From: JAKACA01 sp963735115
Lineage (GTDB): Bacteria; Actinomycetota; Acidimicrobiia; Acidimicrobiales; Bog-793
NCBI GenBank assembly: GCA_963735115.1
Contig: CAVTJR010000001.1
Location: 124,001 to 188,000, forward strand
Direction: 5' to 3'
DNA: 64,000 nucleotides
The position numbers were made by a program, and so were the translations under genes. Below the pieces are notes generated by a model. That model did no database searches. It saw only the letters and a list, made by a program, of their open reading frames with translations, and had not been told where the DNA came from. How positions within the stretch are numbered: the stretch's first letter is position 1; every line of letters starts with the position of its first letter. Of this stretch, positions 42,140-49,700 are shown piece by piece.

Positions 42140-43273
42140 ATGGCCGATACCGAACGCCTCCATTCCGCTGCCGGCGCGCCGGCAGCTACACGCCCGCCCG
42201 CCGATCCGCGCAAGTGGGCGGCCTGGGCGCGCTCGTTCCCGGGTGGCCACTTGCTCGTCCTTCGAGCGTTCCTCGGCGTGACCTTTTGCTACGCAGGGTT
42301 GCAGAAGTTGGCGACTCGGGGTTTCTTCCAGGCGAGCAACCCGGCGTCGATACAGGCGCAGCTGAAGGCCTCGGCGCTCGTGACACCCGTCGGCCATCTC
42401 CTCGAACCCGCCATCCACGTCGCCGTCCTGATCGGACTCCTCATCTCCTTCGGCGAGCTCGCCGTCGGGATGGGCACGCTGCTCGGGCTCTACTCGCGGG
42501 TGGCCGCCTCGGCAGGGATGCTGCTCGCCCTCCTGTTCTTCTTGACGGTGAGCTACAACTCGAGCCCCTACTACTACGGACCCGACATCGTCTTCCTCTT
42601 CGCCTGGACGCCGTTGGCGCTGAACGGGGCGGGGGCGCTCTCCCTCGATGCCGTCTTCGCGGAGCGGCGCGAGCGTGCCCGTGCGGGGGTCAGAGACGGG
42701 TCGGACACCGTCGGCACGGCTGACGACGCCGTCACTGATCGCCGAGCAGCCATGGCCAAGGTGGCGGCCTCCTCCCTCGTCGCCGGTGTGATCCTGTTCC
42801 TCGGGGGCGTCGCCGCTGCCGCCGGGCGTGTCATGGGGCGTCACTCGACGGCGATGACGGGCCCGACCTTCCCGACAGGGGGCAGCACGCCCTCTACGAC
42901 CGGCGCCAGCTCGACGGGCGGAAGCACCAGCACGACGACGACCGGCGGTGGGTCGAAGGGACCGAAGGGCAAGCGACTTGGGCCTGCCAGCACCGTCGCC
43001 GTCGGGGGGGCCGTCGGCTTCACCGACCCGTTCCAGGGCATCCCCGCCTACGTGGTTCAGCCGAAGAGCGGCGAGTACCTCGGCTTCAGCGCCGTATGCA
43101 CGCACGCCGGGTGCACCGTCAACTTCGTGCAATCGGCCGAGCAATTCCACTGCCCGTGCCACGGTTCGATCTACTCGGCCGTCACAGGCGACGTCATCCA
43201 GGGCCCTGCCCCGCTACCGCTACCAGCCATCGGGATCGAAGTGTCGGGCGGCCAGCTGTACGTGACCGACTGA
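42140..43273 (+). CDS. DoxX-type membrane domain fused to a Rieske [2Fe-2S] domain
   Basis: A 377-residue fusion. Residues about 35-180 are a four-helix DoxX/DoxD-type domain (LVLRAFLGVTFCYAGLQKLA, LLEPAIHVAVLIGLLISFGE). A further membrane segment (SSLVAGVILFLGGVAAAAG, about 215-235) is followed by a Gly/Ser/Thr linker and a C-terminal Rieske domain with cluster ligands in CTHAGC and CPCHGS and the closing GPAPLPLPAI. The last segment would place the Rieske domain outside the membrane. DoxD is the small subunit of thiosulfate:quinone oxidoreductase, so a quinone-linked redox role is reasonable. No doxA or other partner is near. Confidence 0.88.
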   Translation: MADTERLHSAAGAPAATRPPADPRKWAAWARSFPGGHLLVLRAFLGVTFCYAGLQKLATRGFFQASNPASIQAQLKASALVTPVGHLLEPAIHVAVLIGLLISFGELAVGMGTLLGLYSRVAASAGMLLALLFFLTVSYNSSPYYYGPDIVFLFAWTPLALNGAGALSLDAVFAERRERARAGVRDGSDTVGTADDAVTDRRAAMAKVAASSLVAGVILFLGGVAAAAGRVMGRHSTAMTGPTFPTGGSTPSTTGASSTGGSTSTTTTGGGSKGPKGKRLGPASTVAVGGAVGFTDPFQGIPAYVVQPKSGEYLGFSAVCTHAGCTVNFVQSAEQFHCPCHGSIYSAVTGDVIQGPAPLPLPAIGIEVSGGQLYVTD

Positions 43274-43412
43274 GCTCGCCACGGCGCCGCACGGTCCACC
43301 TTTTGGCAGAACAGTGGCGAAGTTGTCACAAAGTTGGCGGATCCACTGACTTATCACAGGTCGGGCCGGTACGATTGCAGTCGCCGGCGGTCTGCCGGCC
43401 ACTGACCAGGGG

Positions 43413-44084
43413 GTGATTCCCACGCCAGCGCCCTATAGAAGCCACCGCGGCGAGACCGCCCATGACGAACATGCTGATGGGCGACGGCTACGTGCCGAGC
43501 GCAATCGCGACGCCGTCGTGCTGGCGGTTCTCTCGATCATCAAGGAGCAGGGAGGCGGACCGATCCCGGGAGCCGGCGAGGTTGCCGCTCGCGCGGGTGT
43601 CTCCGAGCGCACGGTCTTCCGTCACTTCGCCGATCTCGACTCGCTCTTCCTGGCGGCGGCGGCACATCAGCGCCCAATCCTGATCAAGTATCTGGCGCCC
43701 ACTCCTTCCGACCGGGAACTCGACACGCGCATCGCCGCCATGGTGAAGCTGCGCTCGAAACTGTACGAGGAGATCGCCCCCGTACGCCGCGTGGCCGTGC
43801 GCTTCGCGGCCACCCACCCTGTGATGGCCGAATCCCTGAAGGAGGCGTACCGTGGTGCGCGGGCGCAGATCTCCTCTGTCTTCACCCCCGAGCTCGCCCG
43901 TGCCGGCCGGTCCCGGTCGAACCTGCTGGACGAGGTCGACCTCGTGTTGAGCTGGCCCACCTGGGAGACACTTCGCTCTCAGCAGGGCGCCTCGGTCGAC
44001 CGGGCACGCAAGCTCGTCACCGAGCTGCTGACAGTGATGCTGACGCCGTATCAGGCACCGCCGGCGAGGAGTCGCAGGCGCTAG
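43413..44084 (+). CDS. TetR-family transcriptional regulator
   Basis: A 223-residue regulator with an N-terminal helix-turn-helix (PGAGEVAARAGVSERTVFRH followed by FADLDSLF), the TetR pattern; the rest is the ligand-binding helical domain. The GTG start follows CCAGGGGG. In the 139-bp upstream gap TTGTCACAA at 43323-43331 is a small palindrome that could be part of a promoter or operator. Neighbours are the DoxX-Rieske gene upstream and an amidohydrolase downstream; either could be the target. Confidence 0.9.
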   Translation: MIPTPAPYRSHRGETAHDEHADGRRLRAERNRDAVVLAVLSIIKEQGGGPIPGAGEVAARAGVSERTVFRHFADLDSLFLAAAAHQRPILIKYLAPTPSDRELDTRIAAMVKLRSKLYEEIAPVRRVAVRFAATHPVMAESLKEAYRGARAQISSVFTPELARAGRSRSNLLDEVDLVLSWPTWETLRSQQGASVDRARKLVTELLTVMLTPYQAPPARSRRR

Positions 44085-44112
44085 CCGCACCGCTGCGGCC
44101 AGTTGGGCGGGG

Positions 44113-44251
44113 TGCGCCTGTCGGGGGTTCGTGCCGGGTGCGCCTGCCGGGTGCCTGTTGCGCCTGTCGGGGGTTCGTGCCGGGTGCGCCTGCCGGGTGC
44201 CTGTTGCGCCTGCCGGGTGCGCCTGCCGGGGGTTCGTGCCGGGCGTGCGCC
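44113..44251. repeat. 46-bp tandem repeat (two perfect copies plus a degenerate third)
   Basis: Copies at 44113-44158 and 44159-44204 are identical; a rearranged third copy extends to about 44251. Within each unit a shorter GTGCGCCTGCCGGG motif recurs. The array fills most of the 280-bp gap between the TetR gene and the amidohydrolase and lies about 110 bp upstream of the latter's start. It is non-coding as far as I can tell. Confidence 0.85.
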
Positions 44252-44364
44252 GTGAACTGTTCTTCCGCTCTCAGCTGTGAGACCGTCGAGAAACCGGCTC
44301 TGCAGCACGGGGCAGATATGCCGCAGACAGCCGGCATCGGCACCGGCCGGGGAAAGGGAGGTCC

Positions 44365-45579
44365 ATGATGACCGAGACACGCACCCTCTTCAGGGGAGGC
44401 CGTTTGTTCGACGGTACGGGCGCTCCCGTCGGCGACGCCGACGTCGTGATCAGCGGTGGTCGGATCGTCGAAGTCGGGATCCGGCTCGACGGCGACGAGT
44501 CGGTGGAATGCGACGGCAAAGGCATCCTGCCCGGCCTCTTCGACTGCCATGTCCATGTGACGGCGAACGGACCCGACCTCCTCGTGGCACTCAACAAGCC
44601 ATTCTCCTATCCCTATTACGAGGCCGTCGTGAACCTGCGGCACACGCTCTCGGCCGGGATCACCACTGTCCGAGACGCCGGCGGGGCAGATCTGGGTGTC
44701 AAAGAGGCGGTCGAGCACGGCCTCATCGACGGACCCCGCATGAAGATCGCCATCACGATCCTCAGCCAAACGGGCGGGCACAGCGACGCCTGGATGGTCT
44801 GCGGTATCAGCCTGAACCGGCCAGCGGTGCCGGGGGCGCCGAGCCCGCTCGTCGACGGCGTCGAGGAGGTGCGTCGGAAGGTTCGCGAGCTCATCCGAGC
44901 GGGCGCCGATCAGATCAAGGTCTGCACCTCCGGCGGCGTGCTGTCACCGCGGGACGACCCGCGCCACGCCCACTTCCGCCCGGACGAGCTCGACGAGTTC
45001 GTCGCCGAGGCCGCCGTCGCCCACACCTACGTCATGGCGCACGCGCAAGCGACCGATGGCATCAAGAACGCCATCAGGGCTGGGATCCGCTCGATCGAGC
45101 ACGGCGTCTTCCTCGATGAGGAGGCGATCGCCATGATGCTCGAGAAGGGGACCTGGTTGGTACCGACGCTGTCGGCCCCGCTCGGTGTTCTGGAGGCCGT
45201 CGAGGCGGGTGCCAACATGCCGCCGCAGATGATCAGCAAGGCTCGCGATGTGATCGACGTCCACAGGGAGTCGATCCGTCAGGCGGCCGCGGCGGGTGTA
45301 CGCATCGCCATGGGCACGGACTCCGGCGTCGGCCCGCATGGCTCGAACTTGCGGGAGCTGAAGCTGATGAACGAGGTCGGCATGGCGCCCGAGAGTGTCC
45401 TCAAAGCCACCACGTCCTCCTCGGCCGCCCTCCTCGGCGTCGAGGACGAGCTCGGAACGATCGAGGTCGGCAAGCGGGCGGACCTCGTCGTGATCGACGG
45501 TGACCCGCTCGACTTCGCCGGGCTGCGCGAGCGCGTCGAGCAGGTGTGGAAGGACGGGCGCCTCGTCGTCGGAGGCTGA
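44365..45579 (+). CDS. Metal-dependent amidohydrolase (imidazolonepropionase/Xaa-Pro dipeptidase-like)
   Basis: A 404-residue amidohydrolase of the type acting on peptide-like or cyclic amide substrates. Metal ligands follow the family order: HxH in FDCHVHVTAN, the carboxylated Lys in GADQIKVCTSGG, His in MAHAQAT, His in SIEHGVFLD and Asp in MGTDSGVG. The C-terminal ELGTIEVGKRADLVVIDGDP is the usual closing beta strand. AGGGAGG upstream supports ATG 44365 or the adjacent ATG 44368. The true substrate is unknown. Confidence 0.92.
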   Translation: MMTETRTLFRGGRLFDGTGAPVGDADVVISGGRIVEVGIRLDGDESVECDGKGILPGLFDCHVHVTANGPDLLVALNKPFSYPYYEAVVNLRHTLSAGITTVRDAGGADLGVKEAVEHGLIDGPRMKIAITILSQTGGHSDAWMVCGISLNRPAVPGAPSPLVDGVEEVRRKVRELIRAGADQIKVCTSGGVLSPRDDPRHAHFRPDELDEFVAEAAVAHTYVMAHAQATDGIKNAIRAGIRSIEHGVFLDEEAIAMMLEKGTWLVPTLSAPLGVLEAVEAGANMPPQMISKARDVIDVHRESIRQAAAAGVRIAMGTDSGVGPHGSNLRELKLMNEVGMAPESVLKATTSSSAALLGVEDELGTIEVGKRADLVVIDGDPLDFAGLRERVEQVWKDGRLVVGG

Positions 45580-45892
45580 GCGCTGCAGCTGGGGTCCGGC
45601 GAGCGGCCAGCGGCCGGCGGTGGGGCCATGTGTGGCAACGCGCGTGGCGGGAGACGCGGGCGGCGAGGCGGTGACGGGCGGCGAGGCGGTGACGGGGGGC
45701 GGGTGGTGACGGGGGGCGAGGCGGCGGTGAACGAATGGCGGGTGCCGACCGCCTCAGTCGATGAACGACACCTAGACGGCCCACGATACCGTGCACGACA
45801 GCCCTGACGGATAGCGGCCATGTCGGCGGACGGCCGTCGCCGACAGCCACGCGACACCGACGAGCTCACTCGCCGGGGAGGGGAGAAACACG
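45580..45892. other. 313-bp intergenic region with 18-bp tandem repeats
   Basis: No gene is supported here. From 45658 the 18-mer GGGCGGCGAGGCGGTGAC occurs twice in tandem (45658-45675, 45676-45693), followed by two decayed copies to about 45725. The rest holds the promoter region of the aldo/keto reductase, with GGGGAGGGGAG as its ribosome binding site just before the ATG. I cannot identify a clear -10 or -35. Confidence 0.7.
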
Positions 45893-46858
45893 ATGACGAT
45901 GGAGTACAGACGCCTCGGCGCCTCCGGTCTCAAGCTGAGCATCCTGTCGTTCGGCTCGTGGGTAACCTTCGGTTCGCAGCTCAACGATGACCTCGCAATG
46001 GAGTCACTGACGGCTGCGCGGAACGCCGGCGTCAACTTCTTCGACAACGCCGAGTCCTACGGCGGAGGCGACTCCGAGAGGATCATGGGGCGGGTGCTCG
46101 CCAAGCTCGGCTGGCCGAGGCAGACCTACGTCGTATCGACGAAGGTGTTCTGGGGCCTCTCCAATGAGCTCAACATGCGCAACACCTTGAACCGCAAGTA
46201 CCTCATGCAGGCGATCGACGGGTGCCTCGAGCGGCTCGGGCTCGAGTTCGTCGACCTGTTGTTCTGCCACCGGTCAGACCCGGACACTCCGGTGGAAGAG
46301 ACCGTCTGGGCGATGCACGACATCGTTGCAGCGGGCAAGGCCCTCTACTGGGGTACGTCCGAGTGGCCCGGCGAGGCCCTCATCGAGGCGTACGAGATCT
46401 GCGATCGGCACCATCTCCGCCGGCCGACGATGGAGCAACCGCAGTACAACCTCTTCAGCCGGGAGCGCGTGGAGGAGGAATACCGGCCCATCGTCGAGCG
46501 CCACGGCCTCGGTCTTACGACCTGGAGCCCGCTGGCGTCAGGACTCTTGACGGGGAAGTACCTCGAGGGCATCCCGGAGGGAAGCCGAGGCTCCCTCCAG
46601 GGCTACGAGTGGCTGCGGCGGTCGCTCACCGACGCCGATCGCAATGCCAAGGTGCGAGAGCTGAAAGCCATCTCCGACGAGCTCGATTGCACGCTGGCGC
46701 AACTCGCCATCGCCTGGTGCGCACACAACCCCCACGTTTCGTCGGTGATCACGGGCGCCTCGCGGCCGAGCCAGGTGATCGAGAACATGGCTGCGCTCGA
46801 GGTGCTCGAGCAGCTCGACGACGACCTCGTCGCCCGGATCGAACACGCCGCGAAGTAG
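45893..46858 (+). CDS. Aldo/keto reductase, potassium-channel beta-subunit type
   Basis: A 321-residue NADPH-dependent TIM-barrel reductase. The catalytic tetrad is visible: Asp and Tyr in FDNAESYGGG, Lys in VVSTKVFWG, His in LLFCHRSDPDT. The start YRRLGASGLKLSILSFGSW and the motif QPQYNLFSRERVEEEY match the Kv-beta/YajO-like branch. It reduces small aldehydes or ketones; the physiological substrate is unknown. It is followed by a GTCGGC-rich repeat region. Confidence 0.93.
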   Translation: MTMEYRRLGASGLKLSILSFGSWVTFGSQLNDDLAMESLTAARNAGVNFFDNAESYGGGDSERIMGRVLAKLGWPRQTYVVSTKVFWGLSNELNMRNTLNRKYLMQAIDGCLERLGLEFVDLLFCHRSDPDTPVEETVWAMHDIVAAGKALYWGTSEWPGEALIEAYEICDRHHLRRPTMEQPQYNLFSRERVEEEYRPIVERHGLGLTTWSPLASGLLTGKYLEGIPEGSRGSLQGYEWLRRSLTDADRNAKVRELKAISDELDCTLAQLAIAWCAHNPHVSSVITGASRPSQVIENMAALEVLEQLDDDLVARIEHAAK

Positions 46859-46947
46859 CCGAAACGGGATGGCGCCGGGCACCTCGACCGGGGGGTGGAG
46901 CCGGAGGCGCCTGGGGCGTACCGCACCCGGGGCCTGCGATGCTCAGG

Positions 46948-47017
46948 ACGGCGTCGACGGCGTCGGCGGCGTCGGCGGCGTCGGCCGTGTCGGCGTCGGC
47001 GTCGGCGTCGGCGGTGT
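46948..47017. repeat. GTCGGC-type 6/9-bp microsatellite downstream of the aldo/keto reductase
   Basis: About 70 bases of GGCGTC, GTCGGC and CGGCGTCGG repeats fill the gap between the reductase stop and the convergent DUF3892 gene. I find no gene or hairpin of note in it. Confidence 0.8.
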
Positions 47018-47025
47018 AGCCGTGC

Positions 47026-47298
47026 TCAATACCTCGGCAGCGAGAGGAGTACGTCCGTCCACTGGTTCTCGGCGTGGGTCTGGATGTAGGCGGGTCTGTC
47101 TGCCTGCCGGACGACCCCGACCTGCTCGACTGTCTTCCCGCCGTTCGCCCGCACCGGGTTGCCCGCCTCGATGTAGCTGACGATCTCGGACGTCTTGCAC
47201 CTGCCCGGTTGGAACGTTTCGGTCATCCAGATGACTTCGGCGATGTGACGACTCTCGGTGCCGCCCGCCAGGTGCACCGCCGCTACGTAGAGTGCCAT
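47026..47298 (-). CDS. DUF3892 family protein
   Basis: A 90-residue protein from ATG 47298. The pattern AVHLAGGTESRHIAEVIW at the start and the end WTDVLLSLPRY match the DUF3892 family, small proteins of unknown function found in many bacteria. No membrane segment or catalytic motif. GAGGAGGGGGAG upstream is a strong ribosome binding site. It is divergent from mscL. Confidence 0.87.
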   Translation of the reverse strand: MALYVAAVHLAGGTESRHIAEVIWMTETFQPGRCKTSEIVSYIEAGNPVRANGGKTVEQVGVVRQADRPAYIQTHAENQWTDVLLSLPRY

Positions 47299-47501
47299 CT
47301 CCCCCTCCTCGTAAAGCCAGACCAACTCAGTTCGCCTGCCGTGACACGAACCGTCGACCCCAACGCTATCCGCCCGCCGTCAGGGTTACGGAAACACGCT
47401 CGACGCCGTTCGGGCTCGCCAAACACGGACCAGCCCGTCCACGTTGGCTAGGTTTCCTCCGAGCCGCTCCGACCGACGGGTGGCGGATGGAAAGGATGAC
47501 G

Positions 47502-47939
47502 ATGAGCAGCAAGGCGACGGGCGTATTGAAGGAATTCAAGGAATTCATCCTGCAAGGCGACGTCGTGATGCTTGCGGTCGCCGTCGTGATCGGCCTCGCC
47601 TTCCAGGCGGTTGTGAAAGCGGTGGTCGCCGACATCCTCACGCCCATCATCGGCATCTTCGTGAAGTCCAACTTCGAGAATCTCACCTTCACCATCCATG
47701 GCAGCACGTTCTTTTACGGTGACGTCCTCAACGAGATCATCTCCCTGCTTGCCGTCGGCGTGGCCGTCTTCTTCCTCGTCGTGAAGCCCTACAACTCCAT
47801 CACCGCCCGCACGGCGGCCAAGGCGCCCGCGACGACACGCCCGTGCCCTGCCTGCCTGACCGACGTCCCCGTGGCTGCCACTCGGTGTCCTGCCTGCACG
47901 AGCACACTCCCGCCGGTGGAGGCTGACGGAGCCAGCTGA
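47502..47939 (+). CDS. mscL: Large-conductance mechanosensitive channel with C-terminal zinc ribbon
   Basis: MscL opens under osmotic downshock. The 145-residue product has the N-terminal amphipathic helix KEFKEFILQGDVVMLAVAVVI leading into TM1, and TM2 LLAVGVAVFFLVVKPYN. After the usual helix, the C-terminus carries RPCPACLTDVPVAATRCPAC, two C-x2-C pairs that should bind zinc. I chose ATG 47502, six bases after AAAGG; ATG 47496 and 47487 are also in frame. Confidence 0.93.
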   Translation: MSSKATGVLKEFKEFILQGDVVMLAVAVVIGLAFQAVVKAVVADILTPIIGIFVKSNFENLTFTIHGSTFFYGDVLNEIISLLAVGVAVFFLVVKPYNSITARTAAKAPATTRPCPACLTDVPVAATRCPACTSTLPPVEADGAS

Positions 47940-47964
47940 GCGGCGCCCAGGCAATACTGGTCCC

Positions 47965-49680
47965 GTGGGGTCGATCGACGTGAACGGCATCAGCTACTCG
48001 CTGATCGATGGCCGGCCCCTGCTGCGCGACATCTCGTTTCGGGTCGACGACGGCTCCGTGACCGCCCTCGTCGGGCCGAACGGAGCCGGCAAAACGACGC
48101 TCTTCGCGCTTGTCGCCGGCGATCTCGAGCCGGACGACGGCTCGGTGTCCATCAACGGCCAACTGGCGGTGATGCGCCAATTCATCGGCTCGATCCGCGA
48201 CGACACCACCATCGGCCAGCTCCTCATCGATATTGCTCCCGAGGCCATCCGCCAGGCAGCCGGCAAGCTCGCGGCCGCCGAGGAAGCCATGACCTGCTCC
48301 GATGGCGAGCGCGAGCAGTTCGCCTACGCACAGGCTCTGGCGGACTGGGGCGACCTGGGAGGCTACGAGGCAGAGGTCCGCTGGGACGCCTGCACGACGG
48401 AAGCGCTCGGGCTGCCGATGTCGGAAGTCGGGCGCCGAGGCGTCGCCACTCTGTCGGGAGGCGAGCAGAAGCGCCTCGTTCTTCACTCCTTGCTCACCGG
48501 TCCGGCTGACATCCTCCTGCTCGACGAGCCGGACAACTACCTCGACGTCCCGAGCAAAGGTTGGCTCGAGAAGCGCCTCGCCGAAACCCATAAGACCGTC
48601 TTCCTCATCTCGCACGACCGGGAGCTGCTACGTCAGTCTGCGACGCGCGTCGTCACGCTGGAGCCGAACCCGGGAGGTTGCTCGGCGTGGGTGCATGGAG
48701 GAGGTTTTGCGACCTACCACGACGCTCGCGAGGCCCGCCAGGCGCGCCTCGAGGAGCTCCGCAAGCGTTGGGACGAGGAGCTCGCCCGCCTGAAGGCGAT
48801 CATCGTGGAATACCGGCAGAAGGCCTCGTACAACTCGGACTTCGCTGCCAAGCTGCGCAGTGCGCAACATCGGTTGGACCGTTTCCTGGAGGCGGGCCCG
48901 CCGGAGGAAGTGCCCCGTCCGCAGCGCATCTCCATGCGGCTACGGGGTGGCCGCACCGGCAAGCGGGCGCTCGCCTGCAGGAGCCTCGTCCTGAATGGTC
49001 TCACCCAGCCCTTCGACCTCGAGATCTTCTACGGCGAGCGGGTCGCATTCCTCGGGGCCAACGGCACGGGAAAGTCGCATCTGCTTCGGCTGCTGGCCGA
49101 CGGCGGCGGCAATGCGAGCGACCCGGCCGCCTCGAGCGCGACGACGATCGACTACGAGGGCGCCGCCGTGCTCGGTGCCCGCGTCCAGCCCGGCCACTTC
49201 GCACAGGTGCACGACCATCCCGAGCTCGCCGGCCGTACCATCACTGAGATTCTCCGCAAGGAGTTCGACCTCGCGCTGGAACGGGCGATCGCCGCCCTTG
49301 GACGCTACGAGCTCTCCGGCGCACGGATCCAGACCTTCGAGACTCTCTCGGGCGGACAGCAGGCCCGCTTGCAGATCCTCATGCTCGAGCTCTCCGGCGC
49401 CACGATGCTCCTGCTCGACGAGCCAACCGACAACCTTGACGTCGAGTCGGCCGAAGCCCTCGAAGTTGGTCTCGACGGCTTCGAGGGCACCGTCCTGGCG
49501 GCGACTCATGACCGCTATTTCGCCCGCTCGTTCGATCGTTTCGTGCTGTTCCGGCCTGATGGGCTCGTGATGGAGACAGACGGTCCGGTGTGGTCGGAGA
49601 ATGACCAGCCGGCGGGGCGCCGGACTGCCTCCGGAGGCACACGGGTCACGGCTGCGGCTGCCGGCGTGCGCCGTCGCTGA
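47965..49680 (+). CDS. ABC-F family ATPase
   Basis: A 571-residue soluble protein with two ABC cassettes and no membrane domain, the ABC-F layout (ribosome-associated ATPases involved in translation or antibiotic protection). Cassette one: Walker A GPNGAGKTT, signature LSGGEQKRLV, DEPDNYLD. Cassette two: GANGTGKSH, LSGGQQARLQ, DEPTDNLD. The linker between them (about residues 255-300) is helical and basic, as expected. The second Walker A ends in SH rather than ST. The GTG start is 25 bp after mscL. Confidence 0.92.
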   Translation: MGSIDVNGISYSLIDGRPLLRDISFRVDDGSVTALVGPNGAGKTTLFALVAGDLEPDDGSVSINGQLAVMRQFIGSIRDDTTIGQLLIDIAPEAIRQAAGKLAAAEEAMTCSDGEREQFAYAQALADWGDLGGYEAEVRWDACTTEALGLPMSEVGRRGVATLSGGEQKRLVLHSLLTGPADILLLDEPDNYLDVPSKGWLEKRLAETHKTVFLISHDRELLRQSATRVVTLEPNPGGCSAWVHGGGFATYHDAREARQARLEELRKRWDEELARLKAIIVEYRQKASYNSDFAAKLRSAQHRLDRFLEAGPPEEVPRPQRISMRLRGGRTGKRALACRSLVLNGLTQPFDLEIFYGERVAFLGANGTGKSHLLRLLADGGGNASDPAASSATTIDYEGAAVLGARVQPGHFAQVHDHPELAGRTITEILRKEFDLALERAIAALGRYELSGARIQTFETLSGGQQARLQILMLELSGATMLLLDEPTDNLDVESAEALEVGLDGFEGTVLAATHDRYFARSFDRFVLFRPDGLVMETDGPVWSENDQPAGRRTASGGTRVTAAAAGVRRR

Positions 49681-49700
49681 GGCTCGCGAAGACCGGCGCC

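Noticed and set aside
45279..45869. Minus-strand frame with Pro-Pro-Arg-Arg repeats
   Set aside because: It overlaps the amidohydrolase 3' end antisense, and the repeats come from the non-coding 18-bp array.
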